Assembly (NCBI GenBank): GCA_903875135.1
Contig: CAIQUZ010000113.1
Location: 30,602-94,601 of the forward strand
Source: an uncultured beta proteobacterium
GTDB lineage: Bacteria > Pseudomonadota > Gammaproteobacteria > Burkholderiales > Burkholderiaceae
DNA: 64,000 bases
Reading direction: 5' to 3'
The notes below the pieces were generated by a model, which did no database searches, was not told the DNA's origin, and saw nothing but the letters and a program-made list of their open reading frames with translations. This document shows, piece by piece, positions 24,614-33,960 of the stretch (its first letter is position 1; each line of letters begins with the position of its first letter). A program made the translations under genes and the position numbers.

Positions 24614-25864
24614 TTATTTCATTGCCATTTTAAGGGAGTCAGTCCCCGTGCGCTGACGATACCGCTCCAAAAAGCGAGCAAGCCGAGCAATCGCTTCACG
24701 TAAAACATCTTCAGTTGGTAAAAATACGAGGCGGAAATGGTCTGGATGCGGCCAGTTAAACCCAGAACCTTGAACCAACAAGACTTTTTCTTCTTTTAAA
24801 AACTCGGCAATAAAGTCCTGATCATTTTGGATCGGATACATCTGTGCATCAAGTTTTGGGAATAAGTACAAGGCAGCTTCTGGCTTAACGCAAGTAACCC
24901 CAGGAATTTTAGTAATCAAATCATACGCAAGGTCGCGTTGTCGGCGCAGACGACCACCTTCTCCTACAAGTTCATCAATGCTTTGATATCCACCTAAGGC
25001 AGTCTGGATTGCCCATTGTCCTGGCACATTGGCACATAAGCGCATCGACGAAAGCATATTTAAGCCTTCAATATAATCTTTTGCCGGAGCCTTATCGCCG
25101 GAAACGACCATCCAACCAGCGCGATAACCACACGAACGATAATTTTTGGATAAGCCATTAAAGGTGATTGTCAAAACATCTGTGGATAATGAAGCTACTG
25201 AGGTGTGTTTTTTACCATCATATAAGGTCTTATCATAGATTTCATCAGCAAAAATAATAAGTCCAAATTCCCGAGCTAAAAGTACAATTTGCTGTAAAAC
25301 CTCATCAGAATAAATAACGCCCGTCGGATTATTGGGATTAATAATCACAATACCTTTAGTGCGTGGCGTTAATTTGGCCTTGATATCGTCAATATTGGGT
25401 GCCCAGTTTTTGGTCTCATCACAAAGATAATGCACCGGTGTGCCACTTGACAAACTCACTGCCGCGGTCCACAACGGATAATCCGGGGCTGGCACCAAGA
25501 TTTCATCACCATTGTTGAGGAGGGCATTCATGGCAAGAACAATCAGTTCCGACACACCATTACCCGTGTATATATCATCAATTCCAACACCCTGAATGTT
25601 CTTTTGTTGGCAATAATGCATGATTGCTTTGCGGGCAGTAAAGATACCTTTAGAGTCAGAATAAGCCGCAGAATTGACTAAGTTACGAATCATATCTTGC
25701 TGAATTTCTTCAGGCGGGTCAAAGCCAAATACCCCAACATTCCCAATATTGAGTTTAATAATCTTCTGCCCCTCTTCTTCCATCTTGGAAGCAAGCTCTA
25801 ATACGGGGCCCCGAATGTCATAACAAACATTATTCAATTTGTCAGATTTAAGAAAGTTTTTCAC
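24614..25864 (-). CDS. alaA: PLP-dependent alanine aminotransferase AlaA
   Basis: This class I aminotransferase would make alanine from pyruvate and glutamate. It is close along its whole length to E. coli AlaA as I recall it, for example KSDKLNNVCYDIRGPVLE near the start, GNGVSELIVLAMNALL, VPAPDYPLWTAAVSLSSGTP, and the PLP lysine in TFNGLSKNYR. No ATG lies near the expected start. A GTG at 25864 gives the length of relatives, while a TTG at 25882 would add six residues. It is read divergently from the Mth938-like gene across a short promoter region. Confidence 0.93.
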   Translation of the reverse strand: MKNFLKSDKLNNVCYDIRGPVLELASKMEEEGQKIIKLNIGNVGVFGFDPPEEIQQDMIRNLVNSAAYSDSKGIFTARKAIMHYCQQKNIQGVGIDDIYTGNGVSELIVLAMNALLNNGDEILVPAPDYPLWTAAVSLSSGTPVHYLCDETKNWAPNIDDIKAKLTPRTKGIVIINPNNPTGVIYSDEVLQQIVLLAREFGLIIFADEIYDKTLYDGKKHTSVASLSTDVLTITFNGLSKNYRSCGYRAGWMVVSGDKAPAKDYIEGLNMLSSMRLCANVPGQWAIQTALGGYQSIDELVGEGGRLRRQRDLAYDLITKIPGVTCVKPEAALYLFPKLDAQMYPIQNDQDFIAEFLKEEKVLLVQGSGFNWPHPDHFRLVFLPTEDVLREAIARLARFLERYRQRTGTDSLKMAMK

Positions 25865-25884
25865 TATATCCACACAATTCAAAG

Positions 25885-25914
25885 TTAATTAGCGACTTAA
25901 ACGCTCGCTATAAT
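25885..25914 (+). promoter_or_regulatory. Candidate promoter of the Mth938-like/arn genes
   Basis: TTAATT (25885-25890) and TATAAT (25909-25914) stand 18 bases apart in the divergent region between alaA and the Mth938-like gene. The -10 box is perfect and the -35 box is weak. Confidence 0.4.
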
Positions 25915-25940
25915 GACTATATTATGACAGAGCTGACGCC

Positions 25941-26312
25941 GTGAAACTACAACCTGACCCAAAAGAAGCACTGAATACCGTAACTCGTTACGATGCTCAA
26001 TATATTGAAATCAACGAAATACGCTTTAATCAGTCGATCATGGTGATGCCGCTTGGAGCCGTCGAAGCATGGTCCGTCAAAAGCTTTGACGACTTAAGTC
26101 GTCATGATTTTTCAAAAATTATTGAAAAAAAACCTGCGCTCGTCATTTTCGGAAGTGGTCAACGGATTCGATTTCCCGCACCAAGCCTCTTACAAGACCT
26201 GATCCAGACAAGGATTGGCTTCGAAACAATGGATACCCAAGCTGCTTGCAGGACGTATAACATTCTCATGAGTGAAGGGCGATTGGTTCTGGGCGCTTTT
26301 TTAATTGAATAA
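25941..26312 (+). CDS. Mth938-like domain-containing protein (Xcc1710 family)
   Basis: This 123-residue protein belongs to the small Mth938/Xcc1710 family (formerly DUF498), whose function is not established. The core VIFGSGQRIRFPAPSLLQDL and the late MDTQAACRTYNILMSEGR are characteristic. It starts with GTG at 25941 (MKLQPDP), just after a six-codon reading frame that begins at ATG 25924 and ends on the overlapping TGA. Its stop overlaps the glycosyltransferase start (TAATG), so it leads the arn operon. Confidence 0.88.
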   Translation: MKLQPDPKEALNTVTRYDAQYIEINEIRFNQSIMVMPLGAVEAWSVKSFDDLSRHDFSKIIEKKPALVIFGSGQRIRFPAPSLLQDLIQTRIGFETMDTQAACRTYNILMSEGRLVLGAFLIE

Positions 26313-28039
26313 TGATGAACTTTCGTTCTTTTAAATCCAGCGCTTCCTTGTTCTCCAATAAAAGTTGGAGTGCTCAGCATCTCTTGTGGTTGGGCTTACT
26401 CTCTATCATCTGGCTAGGCACACTCGGCTGGCGTCATCTGATTCCTTCAGATGAAGGACGGTACGCTGAAATTGCTCGAGAAATGTTCATCAGCGGCAAT
26501 TGGATTGTGCCACGCTATAACGATTATTTATATTTTGAGAAACCGCCATTACAAATGTGGGCCACGGCACTTGCCTTTCAATTATTTGGCATCGGTGATT
26601 GGCAGGCTCGCTTATGGAGTGGTTTGACCTCTCTGCTGAGTATTGTTCTTGTCGGTGTTACTTGCCGTCGTATTTGGGGGTTTAGGGTCGGGACTATTTC
26701 AGCACTCATTCTTGCTTCATCCCCGCTATGGATCATCGGTGGTCACTTCAACTCCCTTGATATGGGAGTCGCGTTTTTTATGTCTAGCGCTTTATGTTGT
26801 TTAATGCTAGCTCTTCATGCACCGCCCGACTCACAACAAGAAAGGAATTGGATGTTGGCCTGCTGGGTAATGATGGCCCTTTCCGTTCTCTCAAAAGGGC
26901 TCATTGGTGTTGTTTTACCAGGCTTTGTCTTGGCATGCTACTCCTTAACGGCGATGGACTGGGCCTCATGGAAAAGAATGCACTGGGTCAAGGGGCTCAT
27001 GGTGTTTTTTCTCATTGTCACACCTTGGTTTGTTCTAATTATTCAAAGTCATCCCAGCTTCTATCACTTTTTCTTCATCCATGAGCACTTTGAAAGATTC
27101 ACGACGAATGAGCACCAACGTACCGCACCATGGCACTTTTTTTTACCTTTAATTGCCGTAGGGTTCTTGCCTTGGCTTATTCAATTACCTTCAGCGATAA
27201 ACTGTGCAATCAAAGAGCGTCAGACGGCGGGAGGATTTAAACCCATTTGGCTATGCTTTTGCTGGGTCATTGCCATCACCTTCTTTTTTAGTCTCTCTAA
27301 ATCGAAACTACCAGGATACATCTTACCCATATTACCGGCTTTAGCCATCATCACGGGAGTCTCTGTGGCGCAACTTTTTGAAAAAAAGAAAACACTCCGT
27401 CGGCAAGGAGCGACGCTTTGGCAAATTCAACTCATCGTTTTTGGGCTACTATTTGTTGTAGGATTCCTTTTCATTTCTAAGGTCCGTAAAACTGGTGAAT
27501 ACTATGAGGTCGCTTTATATGCAACTTATGCTCAGATCGTGACCTTGGCATTAGTGATTGGCGTCATTGGTTCTATCACGGCATGGATTTATCGCCATAA
27601 TGCCATTAAAAGCTTCTTAATTTTTTCTATGTCAGTGATTACTTTATCGCTCACTGCTGGCATTGGCCACGAAGCTGTTGGTAGATTATTATCAGGATAC
27701 GATATGGCTCAAAAGGCCAAACCATTCATCCAAGCAACAGATCCACTTTATAGTGTTGGCATGTTAGACCATACGGTTCCGTATTATTTGCAACATACGG
27801 TCATTATGGTCAATTACAAGGACGAATTAGAATTCGGTATTACACAAGAACCCGATCGATGGATCCCCTCAGAAGAGGCATGGATCGCCATTTGGCAACA
27901 ACATCCAGATCGCCAGGCATTTGCTATGATGAGTTGGACGACCTATGACCAACTCTTGGCAAAGGGTGTAAAAATGCAAGTGATTTCAGAAGATCCTTTA
28001 CGTATTGTGGTCGGTAAACGTCAACTCACAGCACCCTAA
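26312..28039 (+). CDS. arnT: Family 39 glycosyltransferase, ArnT-like (L-Ara4N transferase candidate)
   Basis: This 575-residue inner-membrane glycosyltransferase has about twelve hydrophobic segments and a soluble C-terminal part. The first periplasmic loop carries DEGRYAEIAREM and WIVPRYNDYLYFEKPPL, as in ArnT and related GT39 enzymes. ArnT moves 4-amino-4-deoxy-L-arabinose from undecaprenyl phosphate to lipid A on the periplasmic side, lowering binding of cationic peptides such as polymyxin. The following genes supply that sugar, which supports the role. Transfer to another acceptor cannot be excluded. Confidence 0.85.
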   Translation: MMNFRSFKSSASLFSNKSWSAQHLLWLGLLSIIWLGTLGWRHLIPSDEGRYAEIAREMFISGNWIVPRYNDYLYFEKPPLQMWATALAFQLFGIGDWQARLWSGLTSLLSIVLVGVTCRRIWGFRVGTISALILASSPLWIIGGHFNSLDMGVAFFMSSALCCLMLALHAPPDSQQERNWMLACWVMMALSVLSKGLIGVVLPGFVLACYSLTAMDWASWKRMHWVKGLMVFFLIVTPWFVLIIQSHPSFYHFFFIHEHFERFTTNEHQRTAPWHFFLPLIAVGFLPWLIQLPSAINCAIKERQTAGGFKPIWLCFCWVIAITFFFSLSKSKLPGYILPILPALAIITGVSVAQLFEKKKTLRRQGATLWQIQLIVFGLLFVVGFLFISKVRKTGEYYEVALYATYAQIVTLALVIGVIGSITAWIYRHNAIKSFLIFSMSVITLSLTAGIGHEAVGRLLSGYDMAQKAKPFIQATDPLYSVGMLDHTVPYYLQHTVIMVNYKDELEFGITQEPDRWIPSEEAWIAIWQQHPDRQAFAMMSWTTYDQLLAKGVKMQVISEDPLRIVVGKRQLTAP

Positions 28040-28075
28040 TTTGGGCCGATTTTTTAAAGTTTAAAGACACCTCAT

Positions 28076-29242
28076 ATGACCAACCAAAGCTCCGTGTTTT
28101 TACCATTTACCAAACCTAACATCGATGAGGCAACCATTGCTGCTGTGGGCGATGTCCTTCGATCGGGATGGATTACAACAGGTCCAAAATGTGCGGAATT
28201 TGAAAAACTACTCTCAGCGTATTTTGGTGGTCGACCAGTACGCTGTTTTGCAAATGGCACCGCCACAATGGAAGTAGCACTTCGTGTTGCTGGAATAGGT
28301 CCCGGCGATGAAGTCATCACCACACCAATCTCCTGGGTATCTACCGCCAATGTCATCTTGGCCGTTGGAGCTACGCCGGTTTTTGTCGACGTTGATCCTC
28401 TAACCCGTAACCTTGATTTAAATTTAGTGGAAGCAGCAATCACCCCCCTAACAAAAGCTATCATGCCAGTCTATCTATCCGGCTTGCCAGTAGATATTGA
28501 CCGTCTTTACCAAATTGCCCATCACTATCATTTACGCGTGATTGAAGATGCTGCACAAGCACTTGGCTCGATGTGGCGAGGCGACCCCATCGGAAGTTCT
28601 CGAAATACCCCTTCTGACCTTGTGAGCTTTAGTTTTCAGGCTAATAAAAACTTGACAACCATTGAGGGCGGATGCCTCGTCATGTCGACCGAAGAAGAAG
28701 CTATTCTTGCTCAAAAATTACGTTTACAAGGAGTGACTCGGTCGGGCTTCGATCAGATGGAAGTAGATGTTTTAGGAGGAAAATCCAACCTCACCGATGT
28801 AAATGCTGTAATTGGAATCCATCAAATGCAACAATTAGCGAATGTCGCTAATCAACGAAAAGAACTTACTAAGCACTATTTCAGCTGCTTTGAAAAAACC
28901 CATCTTGTCCGAAATGGGCTAGAACTTCCCATTCCTGACTTTATTCATAGCAACTGGCATATGTTTCAGGTCGTATTACCCATTGAAAAATTAAAAAGAC
29001 TAGGTATGAGTCGATCAACCATCATGCAAAAACTCAAAGATATGCAGATTGGTACTGGCGTTCACTACCCTCTAATTACTCAATTTAAACTCTATAAAGA
29101 ACTGGGTTACCTAGCAAAAGATACTCCTGTTGCTCAGCGCATTGGGGAATCCATCTTGACTTTACCCCTCTTCCCACTAATGTCAAATACTGATGTTGAA
29201 AGAGTCGTTATTGCCTTAGACACAGCCCTGCTTGAAGTCTAA
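28076..29242 (+). CDS. arnB: UDP-4-amino-4-deoxy-L-arabinose aminotransferase ArnB
   Basis: This is a 388-residue PLP aminotransferase of the DegT/DnrJ/EryC1/StrS family. It begins with LPFTKPNIDEATIAAV and carries the PLP lysine in SFQANKNLTTIEGG. In the L-Ara4N pathway ArnB aminates the 4-keto-pentose made by the ArnA decarboxylase, and its neighbours are the remaining pathway enzymes. It starts 36 bases after the arnT-like gene. Confidence 0.92.
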   Translation: MTNQSSVFLPFTKPNIDEATIAAVGDVLRSGWITTGPKCAEFEKLLSAYFGGRPVRCFANGTATMEVALRVAGIGPGDEVITTPISWVSTANVILAVGATPVFVDVDPLTRNLDLNLVEAAITPLTKAIMPVYLSGLPVDIDRLYQIAHHYHLRVIEDAAQALGSMWRGDPIGSSRNTPSDLVSFSFQANKNLTTIEGGCLVMSTEEEAILAQKLRLQGVTRSGFDQMEVDVLGGKSNLTDVNAVIGIHQMQQLANVANQRKELTKHYFSCFEKTHLVRNGLELPIPDFIHSNWHMFQVVLPIEKLKRLGMSRSTIMQKLKDMQIGTGVHYPLITQFKLYKELGYLAKDTPVAQRIGESILTLPLFPLMSNTDVERVVIALDTALLEV

Positions 29243-29287
29243 TCTGGCAATTTTCCTACTTTTATAAAACCGTCATAAAATCAGACT

Positions 29288-30289
29288 ATGCAGATCATTT
29301 CTGACGCATTGCGTCAATTAACGCCACCAACTCCATTAAATCCGTTGATTTCAGTGGTGATTCCTGTTTATAACGAAGAAGCTGGGTTAGATGAGCTCTT
29401 TGCCCGCTTATACTGCGCTCTTGACCTCATGGTCACTGAGCTTTATGTACGATACGAAGTGGTGTTTGTCAATGACGGAAGCCGTGATCACTCGGCCGCC
29501 ATCCTCGCAGCACAATTTGAAAAACGTCCAGAATCCACACGGGTTGTTTTATTTAATGGCAACTTTGGTCAACATATGGCGATCATGGCAGGATTTAGTT
29601 ACGCAAGGGGAGATTTTATTGTCACGCTCGACGCGGACTTACAAAACCCTCCCGAAGAAATTAGTAAAATCGTCAAATACATGTTGGAAGGTCATGACTA
29701 TGTTGGGACCATCCGTGTTGCCAGAAAAGATTCGCATTTTCGTCGCTACGCATCGAAAGCCATGAATCAATTACGCGACCGTATTACGAAAATCACCATG
29801 ACGGATCAAGGTTGTATGATGCGCGGCTACAACCGACGCATAGTCAATCTAATGAAAAAAAGTAAAGAATTAAATACCTTTATTCCGGCCCTTGGCTTCA
29901 CCTATGCAAGTCAACCCATCGAGATTGAAATCAATCATGAGGAACGATTCGCTGGTGAGTCTAAATATTCTTTTTATCAACTCATTCGCCTGAATTTTGA
30001 TTTAGTTACCGGCTTTTCCGTTTTACCTTTACAGGCGTTTTCACTGATTGGAATCCTTCTAGCATTAGCTTCAGCAACCCTATTTATCTACCTCATTGTC
30101 AGACGCTTTTTAATTGGCGCTGAAGTTGAAGGTGTCTTCACTTTATTTGCGTTGAATTTTTTCCTCTTGGGAGTTATTTTGTTTGGCCTAGGTCTACTTG
30201 GTGAGTATGTTGGACGTATCTATCAACAAGTTCGTAAGCGCCCCCGTTACGTTGTGATGGGGGTTTTGGAAAGTGATGCAAAAGAATAA
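29288..30289 (+). CDS. arnC: Undecaprenyl-phosphate 4-deoxy-4-formamido-L-arabinose transferase ArnC
   Basis: This is a 333-residue GT2 glycosyltransferase with two C-terminal membrane segments. The N-terminus has VVIPVYNEEAGLDELF, the nucleotide-sugar site VFVNDGSRDHS and DADLQNPPEE. The domain order is that of ArnC, which puts the formylated amino sugar onto undecaprenyl phosphate at the inner membrane. Its end overlaps the formyltransferase start by 14 bases. Confidence 0.92.
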   Translation: MQIISDALRQLTPPTPLNPLISVVIPVYNEEAGLDELFARLYCALDLMVTELYVRYEVVFVNDGSRDHSAAILAAQFEKRPESTRVVLFNGNFGQHMAIMAGFSYARGDFIVTLDADLQNPPEEISKIVKYMLEGHDYVGTIRVARKDSHFRRYASKAMNQLRDRITKITMTDQGCMMRGYNRRIVNLMKKSKELNTFIPALGFTYASQPIEIEINHEERFAGESKYSFYQLIRLNFDLVTGFSVLPLQAFSLIGILLALASATLFIYLIVRRFLIGAEVEGVFTLFALNFFLLGVILFGLGLLGEYVGRIYQQVRKRPRYVVMGVLESDAKE

Positions 30290-31202
30290 AGCAATAGTAT
30301 TTGCATACCATACAGTGGGTGTGAATTGCCTAAAGATGTTGCTCACCCATGGTTTTGATATACCGCTTGTGCTAACCCATGAAGACTCAGCTAGCGAACA
30401 CATTTGGTTTGATTCGGTTCGAGATCTCTGTGCTGAGAACCAGATTCCCTTCATTACACCAAGCAGTTTTGATAATCCTGAACTCATCATCCAACTGAAA
30501 ACAATTGCCCCAGATTATCTTTTTTCCTTTTATTACCGACAAATGATCCCCAGTAACATCCTGGCTATCGCAAAAGTAGCAGCCCTCAATATGCATGGCT
30601 CATTGTTACCAAAATATCGTGGACGCGTTCCCATCAATTGGGCAGTCTTAAAAGGTGAGACAAAAACAGGCGCAACACTGCATGTGATGGAGGCAAAACC
30701 TGATGCAGGAGATATCGTTCATCAAAAATCCGTTACGATTCTTCCTGATGAAACCGCCTATGAGGTTTTTTTAAAAGTAGCGGAAATTGCCGCAACAACT
30801 TTAGAAGAGGTCATTCCAGATCTTTTAGAAGGTATTGTTCCAAGACGTCCAAACCGACTACAAGAGGGTAGCTATTTTGGTGGAAGAACTCCCGAAGATG
30901 GCAGAATCAATTGGCAAGATGACGCCCAAAATATCTACAACCTAGTTCGTGCGGTTGCACCACCCTACCCCGGAGCATTTACCGAAATGCATGGTAAAAA
31001 ATATATCATCACCAAGGCAATGCTCGCTAGTCTGCCCAATCGCCTCATTACTTCTCGAATAGGCTTAGATGTGGTAGATCAGCGAATTTATGGATGCTGT
31101 GGCGATGGTCGAGTACTATTGATCTCACAACTTTTCCTTGAGTCAAATGAGGTTTCTCCCGTAGAACTTCAACAAATTCTTTTTAACTCCACAAAAGAAT
31201 AA
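30276..31202 (+). CDS. Formyltransferase, equivalent of the ArnA N-terminal domain
   Basis: This 308-residue protein matches the formyltransferase half of E. coli ArnA. The catalytic triad Asn, His and Asp of that enzyme is seen in NMHGSLLPKYRG (about residues 105 and 107) and KPDAGD (about residue 143). It would formylate UDP-L-Ara4N with 10-formyl-tetrahydrofolate. I chose ATG at 30276 with GGAAAG upstream; a GTG one codon earlier is also open. E. coli makes both halves as one protein, but here the decarboxylase is a separate gene 31 bases downstream. Confidence 0.92.
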   Translation: MQKNKAIVFAYHTVGVNCLKMLLTHGFDIPLVLTHEDSASEHIWFDSVRDLCAENQIPFITPSSFDNPELIIQLKTIAPDYLFSFYYRQMIPSNILAIAKVAALNMHGSLLPKYRGRVPINWAVLKGETKTGATLHVMEAKPDAGDIVHQKSVTILPDETAYEVFLKVAEIAATTLEEVIPDLLEGIVPRRPNRLQEGSYFGGRTPEDGRINWQDDAQNIYNLVRAVAPPYPGAFTEMHGKKYIITKAMLASLPNRLITSRIGLDVVDQRIYGCCGDGRVLLISQLFLESNEVSPVELQQILFNSTKE

Positions 31203-31233
31203 AATAAGTCTTATTACCAAACGGAATTAATAT

Positions 31234-32280
31234 ATGAGCAAAAAGATTTTAATCCTAGGTGTGAACGGTTTTATTGGTCACCATTTATCAAAGCGTATCT
31301 TAGAAACCACCGATTGGGATATTTACGGTATGGATATGCAAAATGACCGCTTAGTGGATATGGCACAACATCCAAGAATGCACTTCTTTGAAGGTGATAT
31401 TACGATTAATAAAGAATGGGTTGAATACCATATTCGTAAATGTGATGTGATTATTCCCTTAGTTGCTATTGCAACCCCAGCAACCTATGTCAAACAACCT
31501 CTAAAAGTGTTTGAACTCGATTTTGAAGCGAACTTACCGATTGTTCGCTCAGCACATAAATATGGCAAACACCTCGTATTCCCATCTACCTCAGAAGTCT
31601 ACGGAATGAGTACGGATACAGAGTTCGACTCTGCCTCATCACCACTGATTTATGGTCCCATCAATAAACCGCGCTGGATTTATGCTTGCGCCAAACAACT
31701 CATGGATCGGGTGATTTGGGGTTATGGGATGGAAGGGCTACGCTTTACTTTATTTAGGCCTTTCAATTGGATTGGTCCTGGTCTAGATAGCATCTATACC
31801 GCAAAAGAAGGTTCTTCAAGGGTGGTTACCCAGTTTTTAGGTCATATCGTCAGGGGTGAGCCCATCAATCTCGTCGATGGTGGCGCGCAAAAAAGAGCCT
31901 TTACCTATATCGATGATGGTATCAAAGCGTTAACCTTAATCATCGAAAATAAAAACGATATCGCCAATGGCAAGATCTATAACATCGGTAACCCCAGCAA
32001 TAATCACTCGATCAAAGAACTGGCGAAAATGATGATGGATATCGCTCACCGTGTTCCAGAATATCAGGCCTCAGCTAAGGAAGTCGTGATCCAAGAAACC
32101 ACGTCTACAGAGTATTATGGATCGGGGTATCAAGATGTTCAAAATCGTGTCCCAAAAATCGATAATACGATGCAAGAATTGGGTTGGAAACCTGAAACCA
32201 ATATGGCAAATGCCTTAGAGCATATTTTTGAAGCTTATCGTCACGACGTTGTGAAAGCTCGTCACTTAGTCGATCATTAA
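31234..32280 (+). CDS. UDP-glucuronate decarboxylase, equivalent of the ArnA C-terminal domain
   Basis: This is a 348-residue extended short-chain dehydrogenase. It has the NAD motif GVNGFIGHHL, the active-site FPSTSEVYGM, the YxxxK pair in YACAKQLMDR, and RAFTYIDDG near residue 227 where the ArnA catalytic arginine lies. It would oxidise and decarboxylate UDP-glucuronate to the UDP-4-keto-pentose used by ArnB. The gene lies five bases before arnD. Confidence 0.93.
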   Translation: MSKKILILGVNGFIGHHLSKRILETTDWDIYGMDMQNDRLVDMAQHPRMHFFEGDITINKEWVEYHIRKCDVIIPLVAIATPATYVKQPLKVFELDFEANLPIVRSAHKYGKHLVFPSTSEVYGMSTDTEFDSASSPLIYGPINKPRWIYACAKQLMDRVIWGYGMEGLRFTLFRPFNWIGPGLDSIYTAKEGSSRVVTQFLGHIVRGEPINLVDGGAQKRAFTYIDDGIKALTLIIENKNDIANGKIYNIGNPSNNHSIKELAKMMMDIAHRVPEYQASAKEVVIQETTSTEYYGSGYQDVQNRVPKIDNTMQELGWKPETNMANALEHIFEAYRHDVVKARHLVDH

Positions 32281-32285
32281 TCCTC

Positions 32286-33203
32286 ATGGGTAGCATTGCC
32301 CTCAAAATAGATGTCGATACACTTCGAGGTACTCTTGAGGGTGTACCTCGTCTTCACAACTTACTCGAACAACTTGATCTCAAAGCCACTTTTTTATTTA
32401 GTCTAGGTCCAGACCATACAGGGTGGGCGCTCAAACGTATCTTTAGGCCAGGTTTTTTAAAAAAGGTATCCCGGACCTCCGTCGTTGAACATTATGGATT
32501 GAAAACCTTGAGTTATGGTGTTCTTTTACCGGCACCAGATATCGGAATCAAAGCTAGGGCAACTTTACAATCAATTCAACAAGCGGGATTTGAAGTAGGT
32601 ATCCATACATGGGACCATATCGTTTGGCATGATCAGGTTCGCCATCAAAGTGCCAAATGGACGATAGAGCAAATGCAACAATCGTTTGAGCGTTTTACTG
32701 ATATTTTTGGTGCGTCCCCAACCACGCATGGCGCCGCTGGTTGGCAAATGAATCAGTTCGCTCTCGAACAGTTAGACCGTTGGCAGATGCCATATGCATC
32801 CGATGGTCGTGCCGCACTCAATCTCGTACCCTATCGCTACCAACTGCAACATGGCCCTTCAAAGCATATTCAATATCCAACAACACTACCGACCTTTGAT
32901 GAATTACTGGGTGTCAACGGCATGGATGGTGATGCTGCCGTCAACCACATTCTTAGCCTAACGGCCAATAATCCCAATGATCAGGTTTTTACTTTACATG
33001 CTGAATTAGAAGGTCAAAAACTCCTACCCTATTTTTCAAAACTACTCATTGGGTGGCTACATCAAAATCACCAGTGTGTAGATATGCGTAGCCTTCATCA
33101 GTCTTGGATAGCTACAGGTCAAACCAGACATTTGATTACCCTACCACTTGCATTTGACTCGATTCCCAACCGTTCAGGTGAACTCGTCATCATGAACCCC
33201 TAG
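32286..33203 (+). CDS. arnD: 4-deoxy-4-formamido-L-arabinose-phosphoundecaprenol deformylase ArnD
   Basis: This 305-residue NodB-fold deacetylase resembles E. coli ArnD as I recall it. The start gives LKIDVDTLRGTLEGVPRL, with FSLGPDHTGWAL, the metal site VGIHTWDHIVWHD and HGAAGWQMNQ following. It removes the formyl group from the lipid-linked sugar before transfer by ArnT. It is the last visible arn gene. No flippase genes (arnE, arnF) or ugd are in the window. Confidence 0.93.
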   Translation: MGSIALKIDVDTLRGTLEGVPRLHNLLEQLDLKATFLFSLGPDHTGWALKRIFRPGFLKKVSRTSVVEHYGLKTLSYGVLLPAPDIGIKARATLQSIQQAGFEVGIHTWDHIVWHDQVRHQSAKWTIEQMQQSFERFTDIFGASPTTHGAAGWQMNQFALEQLDRWQMPYASDGRAALNLVPYRYQLQHGPSKHIQYPTTLPTFDELLGVNGMDGDAAVNHILSLTANNPNDQVFTLHAELEGQKLLPYFSKLLIGWLHQNHQCVDMRSLHQSWIATGQTRHLITLPLAFDSIPNRSGELVIMNP

Positions 33204-33267
33204 CGAAATTAAAGTCAGTCATCAAATGATGGCAAAATAGAGGAATATTTTTTAGGAGACAAACTCG

Positions 33268-33735
33268 ATGAGTATCAAAATTGGTGACACTTTACCCGAA
33301 TGCACATTACCAGCCACCTCTGGATTGACTTTTAGCTCTGCATCTTGTTTAGGCAAAAACTTGGTTTTATATTTTTATCCAAAAGATGCAACTCCTGGTT
33401 GCACGATTGAAGCTGGCAACTTTAGAGATCTGATCGAAGAGTTTACTAAAGCGAATACCTTGGTCATTGGGGTATCAAGAGATTCTCTAAAGTCCCACGA
33501 AAGTTTTAAATCCAAATATGATTTACCCTTCGAACTGATTTCTGATACACAGGAGACTTTGTGTCAGATTTTTGACGTCATCAAAATGAAAAATATGTAT
33601 GGAAAAGTGGTTCAAGGTATCGAAAGAAGCACATTTGTATTTGATTCTAAAGGGGTTTTACGTCATGAATGGCGTGGTTTGAAAGTGGCTGGTCATGTTG
33701 AAGAAGTTTTAAGTTCCGTGCTTGCAATGTCTTGA
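33268..33735 (+). CDS. Peroxiredoxin, Bcp/PrxQ type
   Basis: This 155-residue thiol peroxidase reduces peroxides in the cytoplasm. The peroxidatic Cys45 lies in DATPGCTIEAGNF. The resolving cysteine that many PrxQ proteins carry five residues later is a Gly here (position 50). Other cysteines are at 12, 27 and 99, so resolution must use one of these or an outside thiol. A strong AGGAGA site precedes the ATG. A terminator follows the gene. Confidence 0.93.
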   Translation: MSIKIGDTLPECTLPATSGLTFSSASCLGKNLVLYFYPKDATPGCTIEAGNFRDLIEEFTKANTLVIGVSRDSLKSHESFKSKYDLPFELISDTQETLCQIFDVIKMKNMYGKVVQGIERSTFVFDSKGVLRHEWRGLKVAGHVEEVLSSVLAMS

Positions 33736-33876
33736 AAAGTAGGTTAACTTAGAGTTAATGCACAGAAATAGAAGTTCTTTCATAGTTTTAAAAAATCTTG
33801 ATGACATTTCACGAGATAGGGAAACTTCCCCCCTCAATTTATCACTAGCTTTTATCTGCTTGTTCACCAATTCACT

Positions 33877-33910
33877 AAAAAATCGCGGCCTTGAGCTTGC
33901 GATTTTTTTT
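33877..33910 (+). terminator. Rho-independent terminator after the peroxiredoxin gene
   Basis: Complementary arms AAAAAATCGC and GCGATTTTTT surround a 12-base loop, and the T-run continues after the stem. It lies in the 225 bases between the peroxiredoxin and phoH, where I see no other element. Confidence 0.8.
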
Positions 33911-33960
33911 TCCCTGTTTCCATATCCATTTTCCACTTAACTACTTTAAGGAGCTAGTGA

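Noticed and set aside
33736..33960. Small genes on either strand between the peroxiredoxin and phoH
   Set aside because: Frames of 60-75 codons run through a clear terminator hairpin, have no recognisable features and lack ribosome sites.
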